Part shown: piece after piece, positions 23,901 through 41,651 of the stretch | Position numbering within the stretch: the stretch's first letter is position 1 | How the letters are laid out: every line of letters starts with the position of its first letter | DNA from: Polychytrium aggregatum | Lineage: Eukaryota; Chytridiomycota; Chytridiomycetes; Polychytriales | Assembly: GCF_025602895.1 (NCBI RefSeq) | Contig: NW_026516393.1 | Location: forward strand, 1-62,704 | DNA: 62,704 nt | Direction of reading: 5' to 3' | Notes under the pieces: generated by a model | What the model saw: the letters and a program-made list of their open reading frames with translations, nothing else | The model's database searches: none | Told to the model about the DNA's origin: nothing | Program-made: the position numbers and the translations under genes

Positions 23901-24560
23901 GACTGGATGCGTCGCATATGGACGTCAAAAACGGCAGGGGTGTTGGGACGGGATCTGCACAAGCGTATTGGCGAGTGGGCCAGGCGTCAGCTCGACAGAA
24001 GATACGCTGCATGTCTCGTGCGAAGGGCCACACACGAGCAGAACTACGATGCCCATCATGCAGGATAAAGGGGCGGGGCAGCACACGGCGTGCGGGACTG
24101 GTTCGGTGTGCGGTGGGGCATCATGATTGACTCGCCATAGCCGGAACATTGCCACGATCAAAGTGGCCCAAGGTATCGGCCGCCCTGCCAGGATATCTAC
24201 GTGATGGGTGGACAAGAAATGGGAGAAGCTTACCACCGGGGAGAACTTGCAACGACTTTTTGAGGATAAAGAGCAGAAACACAAAGTAGAGCGAGAGGAT
24301 AAAGGACGAGACGAAGCTGGCGGGTTCGCGTCTCTGGAGAACGGGCGCCGGGGATAGAGGTTGGAAGCCAGTCAGTGGACAGAGCCAGCGAGTGGAGAGA
24401 GCCAAGCACGGCCTGTAAAGCAGACGCTACGATCGGGACAGGGCAACGCAGAACCAACCGTGATGTAGTACTCTCTCCGGAGCAGCTGTCGGAACTCGCC
24501 GCGCCAGTCTTTTTTGGTCTGCAGCGAGAACCTGGTCGAGTTGGAGGTGCTCTGGCTCAT
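20977..24560 (-). CDS. Half-size ABCA-subfamily ABC transporter, five exons
   Basis: ATP-driven membrane transporter with one membrane domain and one nucleotide-binding domain. Exons read 24560-24459, 24333-24234, 23954-23432, 23232-21696 and 21465-20977, closing to 916 residues. The N-terminus MSQSTSNSTRFSLQTKK precedes a first span (FVSSFILSLYFVFLLFIL), then a large extracytosolic loop. A multi-span block with HFSLIASVFVMQLPIFVIVG and later spans follows. The ATPase has Walker A GHNGAGKST, a Q-loop region VCHQFDMLYPVMTPREH, signature LSGGQKRKLSVAMAL, Walker B LVLLDEP and the H-loop TTHMMDEAEVLG, the last split by an intron. PREH after the Q loop and a post-ATPase regulatory tail are typical of ABCA. 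Full ABCA proteins have two such halves, so this would act as a dimer. The substrate, possibly lipid, is inferred only. Confidence 0.92.
23319..23368. repeat. CCATTG hexanucleotide microsatellite, intronic
   Basis: About eight perfect copies of CCATTG inside the intron 23233-23431 of the reverse-strand ABCA gene. Confidence 0.95.
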
Positions 24561-25527
24561 GGCGGAGTCGACAGGGCTAGCCCGGGCTGACGAGGAAGGG
24601 GAGGGATGAGGCAGGCGATTCAGACCGATGCACGTCGGTGTTGGTCTGTCGATGCAGAGGACGTGAAGGCCGGAGACAGGATGGTTGGATGGAGACAAGA
24701 TGGTTGGACGCAGCCCAACGACCGGGCCAGGAACGGAGAATATAAATCCAGCGAGGGCGAGCCCCGGCGAGAGGCAGGCGAGAGGCGGGCGAGACGAGAG
24801 CAGCCGGCGAGAGCGGACGAGAGCGTGTCGCCGGTCATTGTGTGCCACCGCGTGGTGACGCTGGTCCCATCGTGCCGATCACTCGCTTCTTGGCACACGG
24901 CCCGTGCCGTCGAGTCCGCTGCGGATCATCGAATCGGCTGGCCGGAGATGGAAGCATCGGCGTGCCGTGCAGCGCCGCGAGGGCAGTCTCTTGGCAGCCC
25001 GACGGCGCCGGCGCTCGGTATCTTTCTTGGCGGACTCGGCTGCCAAGACCATGCCGGCTGACGATATCGAATTCTGCCCAACCGCAGATGGGCTGCTGGT
25101 GCGGACGCGAGTGGCAGGGAGTGGCAGTGGACGGCGCGGCCAACTTCCCACGGCTGGAAAGCGCACGCCAAGAAGTGCTGCGCTGCCGACACCGTGATTG
25201 GTGCGATTGGCGTCGCACAATATGTTCTCCGCGACACAAGTGCCGGCACTGCGCGTTTCGCCAAGCAGACGCGCGCCCACGCGCCTTGCTGCGTGACGTT
25301 GCCCAGGGCCCTTCTCGGCCGCCCGTCTCGCTGCTCGCCCCGGTCTCGCTCGCGTTGTGGTCTCGCCGCCCTCTCGCGTTATAATCCGAGGTTTGCTCCT
25401 CGTCCTGGAACCGCATTCCGCCCATCGACAACCAGGCACCTTCCTCCCTTCCTGGCCATCGCTGCTCCTGCCCTGCATCGGCCATCGCATTCGCCGACAG
25501 ATCCAAGTTCTGCTCCTTTCTGCCACC
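24561..25527. promoter_or_regulatory. Shared divergent promoter region of two ABCA genes
   Basis: The two half-transporter genes start head to head 967 bases apart. The interval is GC-rich with many GGCGAG and CTCGCC motifs and has no gene of its own; long open frames here overlap on both strands and lack motifs. TATA-like words are visible: TATAAAT near 24,740 and TTATAAT near 25,380, about 180 and 150 bases from the respective start codons. Shared regulation is an inference from the arrangement. Confidence 0.5.
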
Positions 25528-28500
25528 ATGCCGGCTGATCCAGAGATATCCTTCCGGCAACAGCTGTGGGTCATGCTCAAGCTGCGGCTGCTCATCTTCC
25601 GCCGCGACTCGGCCCTCATCATCATGGGTGTGTAGATGGAAGGGCGGGCTTGTGCTTCCCTGGTTCTCGGACTCTCTTCAGCCAGCAGCGCTTTAGCTCC
25701 GTTGCTGCAGCCTCCATCAATGGAAGGACCCAGCAGCGTGCTCGAGTGTGCACCATCGCAGCCAACCGCTTTGACTCGAGTCCGCCAGCGGCGATGTGCT
25801 AATACTCTCCACCTTTGCTGCAATGTATAGGATGCGTCTATCCCATCATCATGATCGGCATTGCCAGTGGCATTGCTGGCGCCTCGACCAACATCATGGC
25901 GTCCCTGGACTCGTCCATCCTTAAGTATGCACGCCCGTCTCTCTGCCTACCATCATCTCGACTCTCCCGTTCTTGCCCGACACTTCCGTGAATCCATCTG
26001 TCGATCATCCTTCGTTCAGCGCAAGGCCCCTTGGCCCTCCAATGCTGGCATCGTTCCGTATCCTGCTGACTCATGCTTTTCGCTTGCGCCGCCTAGCTTT
26101 GGCCTCCCCGTCCTTGCAGCCGACTTGGGTCGTTCAAATGCCTTCCAGCTCAACTCCTCCAGCGTCACCAACCTGACCTTCGGCCTCATCCTCCAGGGTG
26201 CTGCCCAGCCCCTGGCCTCCGCACTGGCTTCCGGCTACAATACCCTGCTCTCCGCTCAGCTGCCCCACGTCCCCATCAACCTCGAGCAGTTCACATCGCT
26301 CTCAGACTTTGGCAAGTCTCTGTCAAGGCAGCGCTTAGCATATGACTGCCTTCAGTCGGATTCCACAGGCGACCCATTCGCATGCCCCGATCAACCCCAA
26401 TAACCTCCCTGTTCTCTCTTCAGAGCAATCCGTCATCTCAACATACCGAATCCCTCCGCAGCCCCATTTTATCGGCGGATGGGCCTTCAACACCACGCTG
26501 CAAAATGCCACCGCAGCCGACGGTCGTCTGGACTTTACCTCGGTGGTCATCAGCGAAGGATCGCAGGACAGCTTCACCTTCCCCATCCTTGCTCAGAGCA
26601 CATTCGTCGTCGCCCAGTCAGCATTCTCGCCGCCCAAGGGCAGCAGCCGTGACATCTTTTTCTCCATTCCAAGCGCCGGGCTGTATGCGTATGTATTGTC
26701 AGAGCGTGCGCCTTTTGTCCCGTTTCGATCTTCTTCGTTGCGACATGGTCGAATGTCGTAGTTCGCACTGTTTCTGTGTCTTCCGTATGCTCCTTAGCTG
26801 ATATGCGCAAAGGCCATCATCTGACAACGGCGTCGATTCTGCCCGTGGTCCAACAGGAGTCCTGATACAATCGACATTGGTGCTGAGGTTATCCCCGCTT
26901 TCGTTGTCAATGGTGGGTGCTGCCGCTTTTAGATCGGGCGTGGCGTTCCCTTGGTCCTATTGATGCACAGGAGGCCCTGTGCGTTTCGACTGTCATCGCA
27001 CTGTCTTGATGTCAACTGGCTCGGATACTTTGTGCCTCTTTGGTCGACTACTACTTACCAAATCCATCTGTGTTCTGTCCATAGCCGTCGCCCTTCTGCT
27101 CTCGTTCCACGCCTCGAACATGGTCAAGGAGCGCGAGGAAAAGCATGTGAGTATCTGGACAGCTAAACGGGAAATATGTGGTCCAGATCTCGGCTGTGTC
27201 CTTGCTCAGCCCGTGGCTCTCCGAATCCCAGATCCGCCAAGCCAGATGAACACGGGACGGCTCTCACCACCGCTGACTGACACAGGCTGCTTGCCCCTGC
27301 CGGGATTATCGCCATAGGAACAAATGCTCTTTACCTCTGGCGTCATGCCCAGCGTCTACTACCTGTCGCTCTTCCTGGTCGACTGCCTTGCCTTTGGTGT
27401 ATCCGCCATTGCATCCTTCATCCTCCTCTTCTCGATCCCGATCAACTTTATCCGAGCCTCAAACCCGCTTCCTTTGATTCTCGTTGTCCTGTTCTTTGGA
27501 CCCGTAACGGTGCTGCTGTCCTACATCCTCTCGTTTGCTTTCAAGAGCTCCAAGTCGGTCGGCCCTGTTCTCGGAGTGACAGTTTCCCTCGTTGTATGTA
27601 TCGCTCACACTCCACCGCGATGGATACGCCATCCAAGGAGCATGATGCGTTGTGCGTTGTGCGTTGTGCGTTGTGCGTTGTGCAGTGTATATCGGACCCT
27701 GCACTCGATCGACCGGCAGGGTATCGCCACGACACCCTCGCGATTCTCACTCTGATCCTCGCTGCAGGTCTTTGTGCCATATTTCATCGTCGACTTTGCC
27801 CTCAAGAACAACGTCCCGGCTGTGTTTGATTTCGTCATTGGCTTCATTATTCCGACTTTTGGTGCCTACCGTGCCTTGGTTGTAAGTGCCCGCGATACGG
27901 TCGAGGGAACGTCCGACGACTATCGGGCGCATTCTCATGCGTCTCGCTCCGACACTGGGCTGATGTTTGATCCCTCTTGCTCTCCAGGACTATGCTCTTG
28001 GACCCATCAACGGCGCCCCTTACACTCTAGTCGATACATTCAACATCAACCGCAGAGTTTTCCCGATGATCCTGATCTTCATCGCCCAAATTCTCCTCTA
28101 CACGTTCCTGATTGCTGTGCTGCATCATCGCAAAGCCACGGGCAAGCGATTCCTGGTGGCCCTGAGCGAGGTTGTCTCGCAAATCAGGTCTCGCAAGACG
28201 CCTTCGACTCATCACGAGAGCTCCGCTATCCACCCCGAAGATTTGCCCTCGACAGCGATCGTTGTTCCAGCCGGAAGCGCTGCTGGAGCGGCCCGGGTCA
28301 CGGATGCCGAGGTGCTCCGCGAAACGACCAAGCTCATGTCTCCTGATTTCGCAGGAACTCTTGAGGACTCGGAGTATATCATGGCAGCCCGCGGCATCAA
28401 CAAGTCCTTCAAAATCTCGGGCGACCGCACCCTCAATGTCTTGAACAACTTGGTGATGGGTGTCAAGAAGAACGAGTGCTTTGGCTTCCTTGGTCCCAAC

Positions 28501-30268
28501 GGCGCCGGCAAGACCACTGCCATCGTGAGTGACTCTTGGATGCAAGTGGGGTGGGCGACTGAAATAGGCGCGATGTTGAGACTGGTGTGACCTTGTCTCG
28601 CCAGCATCGCTAGATTTGGCAGCTGTGGTAGTCTGTATCGACGATCCCGCCGGCACTTCATCATCAAACCTGAGATTTCACTTTCGCCATGTCGCCACTG
28701 CTGACCCTCTTCTCGCTGTGCCTATCGATACACCTGAATTCCCATCACCTTCTCCTTTCTCGCCCAGAACATTCTGACCGGAAACGACTTTGCCAACAGC
28801 GGCGAGGCCTTTATCGGCGGATACTCTGTCTGTCCGCATTTTGATCCATCGGCACGCCGCATGATCGGACTCTGTCCGCAGTTCAACGTGCTTTGGGACA
28901 AGCTCACGCCGCGGGAGCATATCTCGGCATACGGCGAGCTTCGCGGCATCCCAAGCTCGGAGCTCAAGGCAGCTGTCGACCAGGTCATCAGCGACATGGG
29001 CCTGGATGACGGCCAGAATCAGTTCACCAAGACGCTTTCTGGCGGAAACAAAAGAAAGGTGTCGATTGCCATCTCGATGATCGGAGACCCTAAGCTGGTC
29101 TTTTTGGATGGTAGGCTCGCACACAGCCTGAGCTGGGCTGCGGGTGGTGGGTGGAGGAGAGTTTATTCGATGGGGCTGAGACAAGGAGCCCAGTCGTGGT
29201 CGACAAGATATCAGCGTGCTAGTTTGCATTTCTGGGTTCCAACCGTCCCGCATCGCTCATCCACGGCTATGGACCTTCAATCTATCCACAGAGCCCACGA
29301 CAGGTGTCGACATCTCGATTCGCCAGAAGATCTGGCAAGGAATCGAAAAGCTCAAGGAGCGCTCCTCGATCATACTTACAGTAAGCCTCCAACCTCGTTG
29401 TGCGGGGCCGCTGCAGAAGATGACGGAATACTGTCGCTCTCGATGCAAGTGTTAATTGTACTACCACGCTTCATCCATCATACTAGTCCCACTCGATGGA
29501 GGAAGTCGACGCTTTGGTAAGACTGCTTTTCCTGCTTGTCCTTTCGCAGCTCTACTGTCGAGCTTGGAATTCACTCACTCACTCACTCACTCACTCACTC
29601 ACTCACTCACTCACTCACTCACTCACTCACTCACTCACTCACTCACTCACTCACTCACTCACTCACTCACTCACTCACTCACTCACTCACTCACTCACTC
29701 ACTCACTCACTCACTCACTCACTCACTCACTCACTCACTCGCTCGCCCTTTCCCTCCCTGACTCCAGTCCGACCGCATCGCCATCCTCATCAACGGTCAA
29801 CTCCGCTGCCTGGGCACGTCCCAGAGACTCAAGAACGTGTATGGATCTGGCTACAAGATCGCTGTCAAGCTCTCATCCTCCAGCCGCTCCCAGGCGCTCG
29901 TGGACTGGCTGCCGACACAAATCCAGAGCATCCCCGGTTTGCCAATCCAGTGCACTGTCTCCAAGATGATCGGCTCCAGCGTCGAGTTTTCGCTTTCGAT
30001 TCTGTCGCGCCCCGCCGAGGCCGGAGCCGGCGAGAAGCAATCGTCCGCCAACTATGTCGAGGATACTTGCATTTTGCTCTCGACCGGCTTCCAGATCCTG
30101 GAGCGATCCAAGGCTGAATATGGCATCGTGGATTACTCGTTCTCGCAGGCGACCCTCGGCCACGTCTTTGTGGAACTGGCCAAGGAACAACTCAGCGCCA
30201 GCGACCTCGAGGGATCAAAGAGCTCCAAGGGCGGATGGCGGCCCTTTGGATTGTTTCGGTCGTCATGA
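25528..30268 (+). CDS. Half-size ABCA-subfamily ABC transporter, 13 exons
   Basis: Second half-size ABCA transporter, divergent from the first. Exons: 25528-25627, 25831-25924, 26097-26311, 26424-26688, 26857-26912, 27085-27146, 27318-27593, 27768-27881, 27988-28524, 28768-29110, 29292-29380, 29487-29516, 29768-30268. The sum gives 893 residues in frame. The N-terminus is MPADPEISFRQQLWVMLKLR, then a first span, an extracytosolic loop, and spans such as VYYLSLFLVDCLAFGVSAIA and LILVVLFFGPVTVLLSYIL. The ATPase has Walker A GPNGAGKTT, LCPQFNVLWDKLTPREH, signature LSGGNKRKVSIAISM, Walker B LVFLDEPTTGVD and the H-loop in TSHSMEEVDAL, encoded mainly by a 30-base exon. The intron after 26311 starts with GC rather than GT. 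Exon and intron content differs greatly from the divergent neighbour, so the pair is old or of separate origin. Confidence 0.92.
27646..27683. repeat. TGCGTTG heptanucleotide repeat, intronic
   Basis: Five perfect copies of TGCGTTG plus a partial copy inside the intron 27594-27767 of the forward ABCA gene. Confidence 0.92.
29571..29740. repeat. TCAC tetranucleotide microsatellite, 170 bases, intronic
   Basis: Perfect run of about 42 tetranucleotide units in the intron 29517-29767 of the forward ABCA gene, directly after the 30-base exon. Long open frames of Leu-Thr-His-Ser here are artefacts of the repeat. Confidence 0.97.
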
Positions 30269-31076
30269 GATGCCATGAAATGACCAGGGCGAGAGCCTGA
30301 CTCTGCCAGCGTCGCGGCGAAGCTGCGATGCATGCTTATTTCCTCATCAAGTTCACTCCCAGCCGACCGCTCGATCCCGCCCACATCGCGTCCTGTTTGT
30401 TCTTGTGCACGTCTCGTTGCCCATCTCCTGTGGAGCATTAACCTTTTGTCGAGCACCCCAGTGTGAGCGGTCCAAGAATCAGCAGCAGCTTGAAGTATGT
30501 CAGGCAAATACACAGTCGTCGTATCCAACCATAGCTTTGCCCCAGATGCCACGGCGTCATCCGGCTGATCAGAGCGAGCCCACTTTGGCTGTGGGATGGG
30601 CAAGGATCGTGCAGAGGCTGGGTGGTCTTTGCAGGTTGGCGGGGCCGAGGCTGAAGGAATCGCCAGTCTCTGCCTCGAGGACGAAGGAATCTCCAGCAAC
30701 ATCGATGCAGCCGCCAATCTGCTCCGCAAATTGACCGATCAAGTTGGCAGTGTCGCCAGAGATAGGTCTCGATTCATCTCTCAACCCAAGCATGTTGGCA
30801 ATCGCGACGCCAGTGCAAGTGTATTTCCATCCTGAGGCATACAGCTGCTTCATGGACAATCGAACATCCCACGCCGCCCGCACAAGCCGCTACACTCATC
30901 AACAGAGAGTCCGAGCGAGGAGCAGCCGCTCACATCGCAATTGCCCTCCGATGCCAGACCGCCTTCAAATGTGTCGGTGGCAGCCGACCAAATCAACCAG
31001 AATGCCGCTGAGCTGGCTAGCAAGCACTGCCAGCCTCCCCCCCGAACAAGCAAACTAGGGTCCGCTGGGTCCACCG
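30269..31076. other. Intergenic between convergent transporter genes
   Basis: No gene supported. About 800 bases lie between the convergent 3' ends of the ABCA and ABCC genes. Several overlapping frames on both strands lack motifs. Confidence 0.5.
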
Positions 31077-37720
<6,644 letters not shown>

Positions 37721-38278
37721 GGGTTGGCTGGATCGACGGATGGATCGATAGAGGAATCGACAGACGGATCAAATAATGCGGCAGCAGCGGCTGTGACGAT
37801 CTGCGAGTCGGCAGGTGTGAGTGCCAGCAGGTCAGATGCCGGCAAGTCTGCCCGCAGATCGGCATATCAAAGTGCTCAGCACTACGACCCCTGGCTCGCA
37901 GTCTCTCGGCCTGGGCAACCACACACCAGGCGGAACCTTGCCAGACAAGTCAAGCTGAGAGACCGAAGGCCCGTCGGATGGATCAAGTCGATCGATCGCT
38001 GAGCGAGCCGAGATCGAGATGATGCTGATATTCGACCCCTGCCGCAGCACAATGGCACCGCTGCGGCAGCCCGTGCCACATTCATCGCCACGTGCAACAT
38101 GCCATTTTGGCTCTGCAACTTTGGAAGTCCAGATGATGATGGAGTATAATACGAGAGCTTAGCGAGCATTGAGCTTGGAGATACCGTCACCGCAGGAGCG
38201 ATTGAAGACGAGCGTCTGTTGCAGAGCGAGCATCAAGCCTCAGCGATGAATGGTGTGCTGAATAGTCTGCAGACACTC
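37721..38278. other. Intergenic between ABCC gene and inverted duplication
   Basis: No gene supported. Should contain the ABCC promoter. A short GATGGATCGA-type repetition occurs near 37,735-37,770. The left arm of the inverted duplication begins at 38279. Confidence 0.5.
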
Positions 38279-39943
38279 ATACACCGGAGCGCAGCAATGC
38301 CAGGGACAGCAATCGTGGACTGACCAAACAATGGGAATTTATAGAAAGGAACGACCAAACAAATTCAGCAGAGCGACAAGGAAAGGGTTGGGCTTGAGAT
38401 ACAATCAAGATACAATCAAGCCTCAATCAAGATACAATCAAGCCTCAATCAAGATACAATCAAGCCTTAATCAAACCTCAATCAAGATACAATCAAGATG
38501 CAATCAAGCCTCAATCAAGATACAATCAAGCTATGTTGTGCTTAGTTCGGCAGACTCAGCAGCCATTCAATCGCACAAGATATTGCTCTAGATGTGGGAT
38601 GCCACAGGAAGTGTTGCAGTCGGATTTGTGTTGCCGAGACGGGTTCTCTGGAGCAACCGAAAGTCTCTATGTGGATCCAGGAGCAGAACTATCAGCGATA
38701 GCAACAACGTAGTACTTGGGAACCAAGCCAGAGCGTCCCGTGTTTTGGTTGTAGCCCTGGGAATTGCACATCGTTAAGTTGGGGCCGAGCAAGAGACAGA
38801 GAGTGAGATACAGGCGCTAGACATGGGTCGCTAGTCCCGAGTTGCTGGTCATTTCAAAACATGCCACGAACGACGGCCCCCAGTAATGACAAATTACAAC
38901 CCAATCAACAATCGCACGACCAGTAGCTGCACCAGCGATGTCATTAAATGACAGGATCATGCGCACGAGCATGCTGGTCCGGGATCAGCTTACCTGAGCC
39001 ACGCCATTGATGAACGGACCCTGAATCAAGATAATGTCGCCGAGGCGAAGATCGATGTGCTGTGAGTCCTTGGGACTGTATCCCGCAATGACAATATGCT
39101 TGGCTACGGCAGGGGGATTAGTTTGTGGCAGCCCTTGCGCTTCGGCTGTCGCAGCAGATTCGGAGTAGTTCGAGTTTCGGAAGCTTGGAGCCTGTGCGGC
39201 GTATCCCATGGATGGAGCAAGATAGCTTGCTTGCGGGCTGGTGGCCGCGCTGTGGTCGCTGGAAGCATAGGGAGGTGCAGCATATCCCTGAGTGGGGGAA
39301 GGTGCATAGCCAGAAACAAACGAGGCGCGATAATCCTGGGTGTAGGCATTCGGGTACTGGCCATAGCCGGCCCCTGGGTAAGCAGGTTGGCCATAGTTGG
39401 GCTGACCGGAGCCTTGGATAGGATAATGGGATGTAAAGTTGGCAGCAGGACTGGTCGCAGCTGCTGGAGGAAGAGCAGGGGCACTGGTGGCGACGGGCGC
39501 TGGGTTGTTGACTGGGACAACAAGAGCTGGGGGATTCTGGGGTTGGGGATTCTTGGAACGACGACTCCAAAGATATCCGGCAATGATACCGGCCACAACT
39601 GCAAGTGGCGACAAAGAGTTGTCAACGAATGATGAAGATGTTGAGCGACAATACCTAGGATCAACACTGCATGATACCTCACGCCACCCAAGCAATAGCA
39701 TTTCCTGATCAAAGGCTCTCTTCCAGTGGCCGATTTCTCGCCGAGCAAGTGAGCAATGTCCGAGTTGCTGTCGAGACAAACATACCAACGACACCGGCAA
39801 CAGCCCCGCCGATCAGGCCGATGTTGGAGTTGCTGGAGGCAGCCAAGGGGGTGGGTGACGGGCTCGGAGGAGTTGGAGTGGGAGTGGGCTTTGTCTGGTT
39901 CGGGAACGTGGACGGCAGCACGACATTGGGATCGTTCAAAATA
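38279..39943. repeat. Left arm of large inverted duplication
   Basis: The reverse complement of this segment reappears at 42439-44147. Position x pairs with 82382 minus x across 38,600-39,943, and with 82426 minus x outside the minisatellite; the 44-base offset is two 22-base repeat units. Translated frames in the two arms are identical over at least 1.3 kb, including introns and 3' flank, and the parts I compared base by base were identical. The outer edge is sharp: ATACACCGGAGCG is shared, and the bases before it differ. The inner edge lies within the coding sequence of the paralogous pair at TATTTTGAACGATCC. Confidence 0.97.
38394..38531. repeat. 22-base minisatellite, left copy
   Basis: Imperfect tandem array based on CAATCAAGATACAATCAAGC plus CT, about six units, within the left duplication arm. 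The right-arm copy is 44 bases longer. Confidence 0.92.
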
Positions 39944-40735
39944 GAACCAGAATAATACGTCGTGAAGAACGATTCAGAGTCTCCGCTATCGATGCCGCAC
40001 GCTGTACTGAGCGAATCGCTGGATACCAATTGGCAAGTGTTGCATCCAGCATCGCCACAGGCGTAATATTCAATGTTCCTCGAGTTTGGATTGAAAATGG
40101 TATAGCCATAGATGCCAGTGATGATCATGGTACATGTCGGATATACGGGTGTTCGGTTCGCTGCGTAGACTTTCGAGCAAGTATTGTCGTTGGTCGAAAA
40201 TGTATAGTATGAAAAGTAGTTGGTCTTGAAACCTGGATTCCAGTTGCTGTGCAGCGAGCGGATGATCGAATCCCATCAGCATTCAGAAAACAGGATAGTA
40301 GCTAACGTGACTGCTGAAATGTCCTAATCGAAAAGATTGGAGAGTGGAAGGCAGACGATATGAAGATACGAACCTTGTACTGGTGTAGTCGGCGGTGCCG
40401 TAGAGTCCTGTTGCATCGCCGTTTGGACATGGATTGATGGAAGTGGTTGTGACAGAGGAAGTGTAAACACAGTTTTTGGTACAGGTTGTGTCTTGGCCGC
40501 AGCGATAGGTGATGATGGAGTTGTTGGACTGGAGGATGGTGGAGTATTGACAATAACCTCCGCTCGAAGAGGTAAAACAAGCACATCGATTCAAACCAAA
40601 GACAATATCACCGAATGTAGTTTCGGTGGAAACGGGAGATGTGGAAGTGGTTGCGCATTGGGGGGCCATTCGGTTTGTTCCTTGGTCAACAATCCAAAGG
40701 AGATTGGACGGGTTGATGGGGACGGGGCTGGACAT
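38667..40735 (-). CDS. Cys-rich single-pass membrane protein with C-terminal SH3, copy 1
   Basis: Exons 40735-40374, 40246-39786, 39598-38994 and 38756-38667 give 505 residues in frame. The N-terminal half is a Cys-rich domain (for example CGQDTTCTKNCVY and ACGDAGCNTC) with Thr/Ser. No classical signal peptide was recognised at MSSPVPINPSN. A Pro/Thr stalk (PTPTPTPPSPSPTP) leads to one span, IGLIGGAVAGVVG continuing into VVAGIIAGYLWSRRSK. The cytosolic tail is Tyr/Gly/Pro/Ala-rich and ends in an SH3 domain with HIVIAGYSPKDSQHIDLRLG, DIILIQGPF and TGRSGLVPKYYV, the last part on its own exon. The architecture suggests a surface sensor or adhesion protein coupled to SH3 partners. The 3' half is identical to copy 2, while the 5' half has diverged. 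Confidence 0.85.
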
Positions 40736-41651
40736 GTCTGCGTCAAAGTCTGTGGCAGGAAGCCCACGGCCGAGATTGCTTTCGAGGGGAGATGAGGGAA
40801 GCAGCCGCGAAGCCGCCGGGTTCGACAGAAAGCGGAGGCGAAGGCACCCGCGGGGAAGCAGGGGCGATGGGGGGAAATGGCCGGATGGAAGAGCAAGATT
40901 TGGCGAGATGGCTTTGGATCAGTGCTGAAATGCAAACGGAAGCATCTTCGCAACCGACGGCAGCGCAGCCACTGCTCATGTGACCAAACGGTATCTCCAC
41001 AATCTTGAGCCCGTGTTCTCGCTGGGTGGCACCCCTTGAGGTTTCATGTTGGTGCGACGCCGAGCATAACACGCCGCACCCGCTTTACCGATTTTGCGAG
41101 AGCCTGAAAACTTTGCAAAGAGAAAGGGCCAACCACGATTCCCATTTCGAGCGAATGGCGATGAGTCGTTCGCGCTTGTGCTCGCGTCCCTCATCGAGGC
41201 CGCTGGGTTCCTTCACCGGACACAAATGCCGCATCCGTCTGAAACGTGCGGGCACACATAGCACACGGTGACACACACGTCCATATATGTTTTGCTTGCG
41301 CGTCCCTGCAAGGGCGGCCTGTTCCTTTCCCGCGTCAACGAATCAATCAGCTGTCGATGTCCGTTGCAACAAGGCGAGCACCAATGCAACATGGCAATCG
41401 ATAACGCACCATTGACGCGTAAGTGACGGCTTTGTGCGCACATGTGGCCATGTGATCCGGGAACAACCCGGGCTAAGCCACACCTCTCGGCCTGAAAACG
41501 AAGCGTTCGGCCGACATTTACTCGCTTCGTCCCTCCCATCGCCTGCCGTTGCTTCGACCTCTCGAGCTGCACCGGCCCTCACATATTCTCCATCACAATC
41601 CCAGTCGCTGACCTTTGTGCGGCTGCATTCCTGATCATCTTTGCTGCAAGC
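40736..41651. promoter_or_regulatory. Divergent promoter region between SH3 paralogues
   Basis: 916 bases separate the two start codons. No gene is supported here. This is the centre of the inverted duplication, but it is not itself palindromic by eye, so the two promoters differ. Confidence 0.5.

Noticed and set aside
24835..25823. Long reverse-strand frames across the ABCA divergent promoter
   Set aside because: Arg/Ser/Ala-rich GC-driven frames overlapping the first exons of a real gene on the other strand.
29456..30117. Forward frames encoding Leu-Thr-His-Ser repeats
   Set aside because: Product of the TCAC microsatellite in an intron of the ABCA gene.
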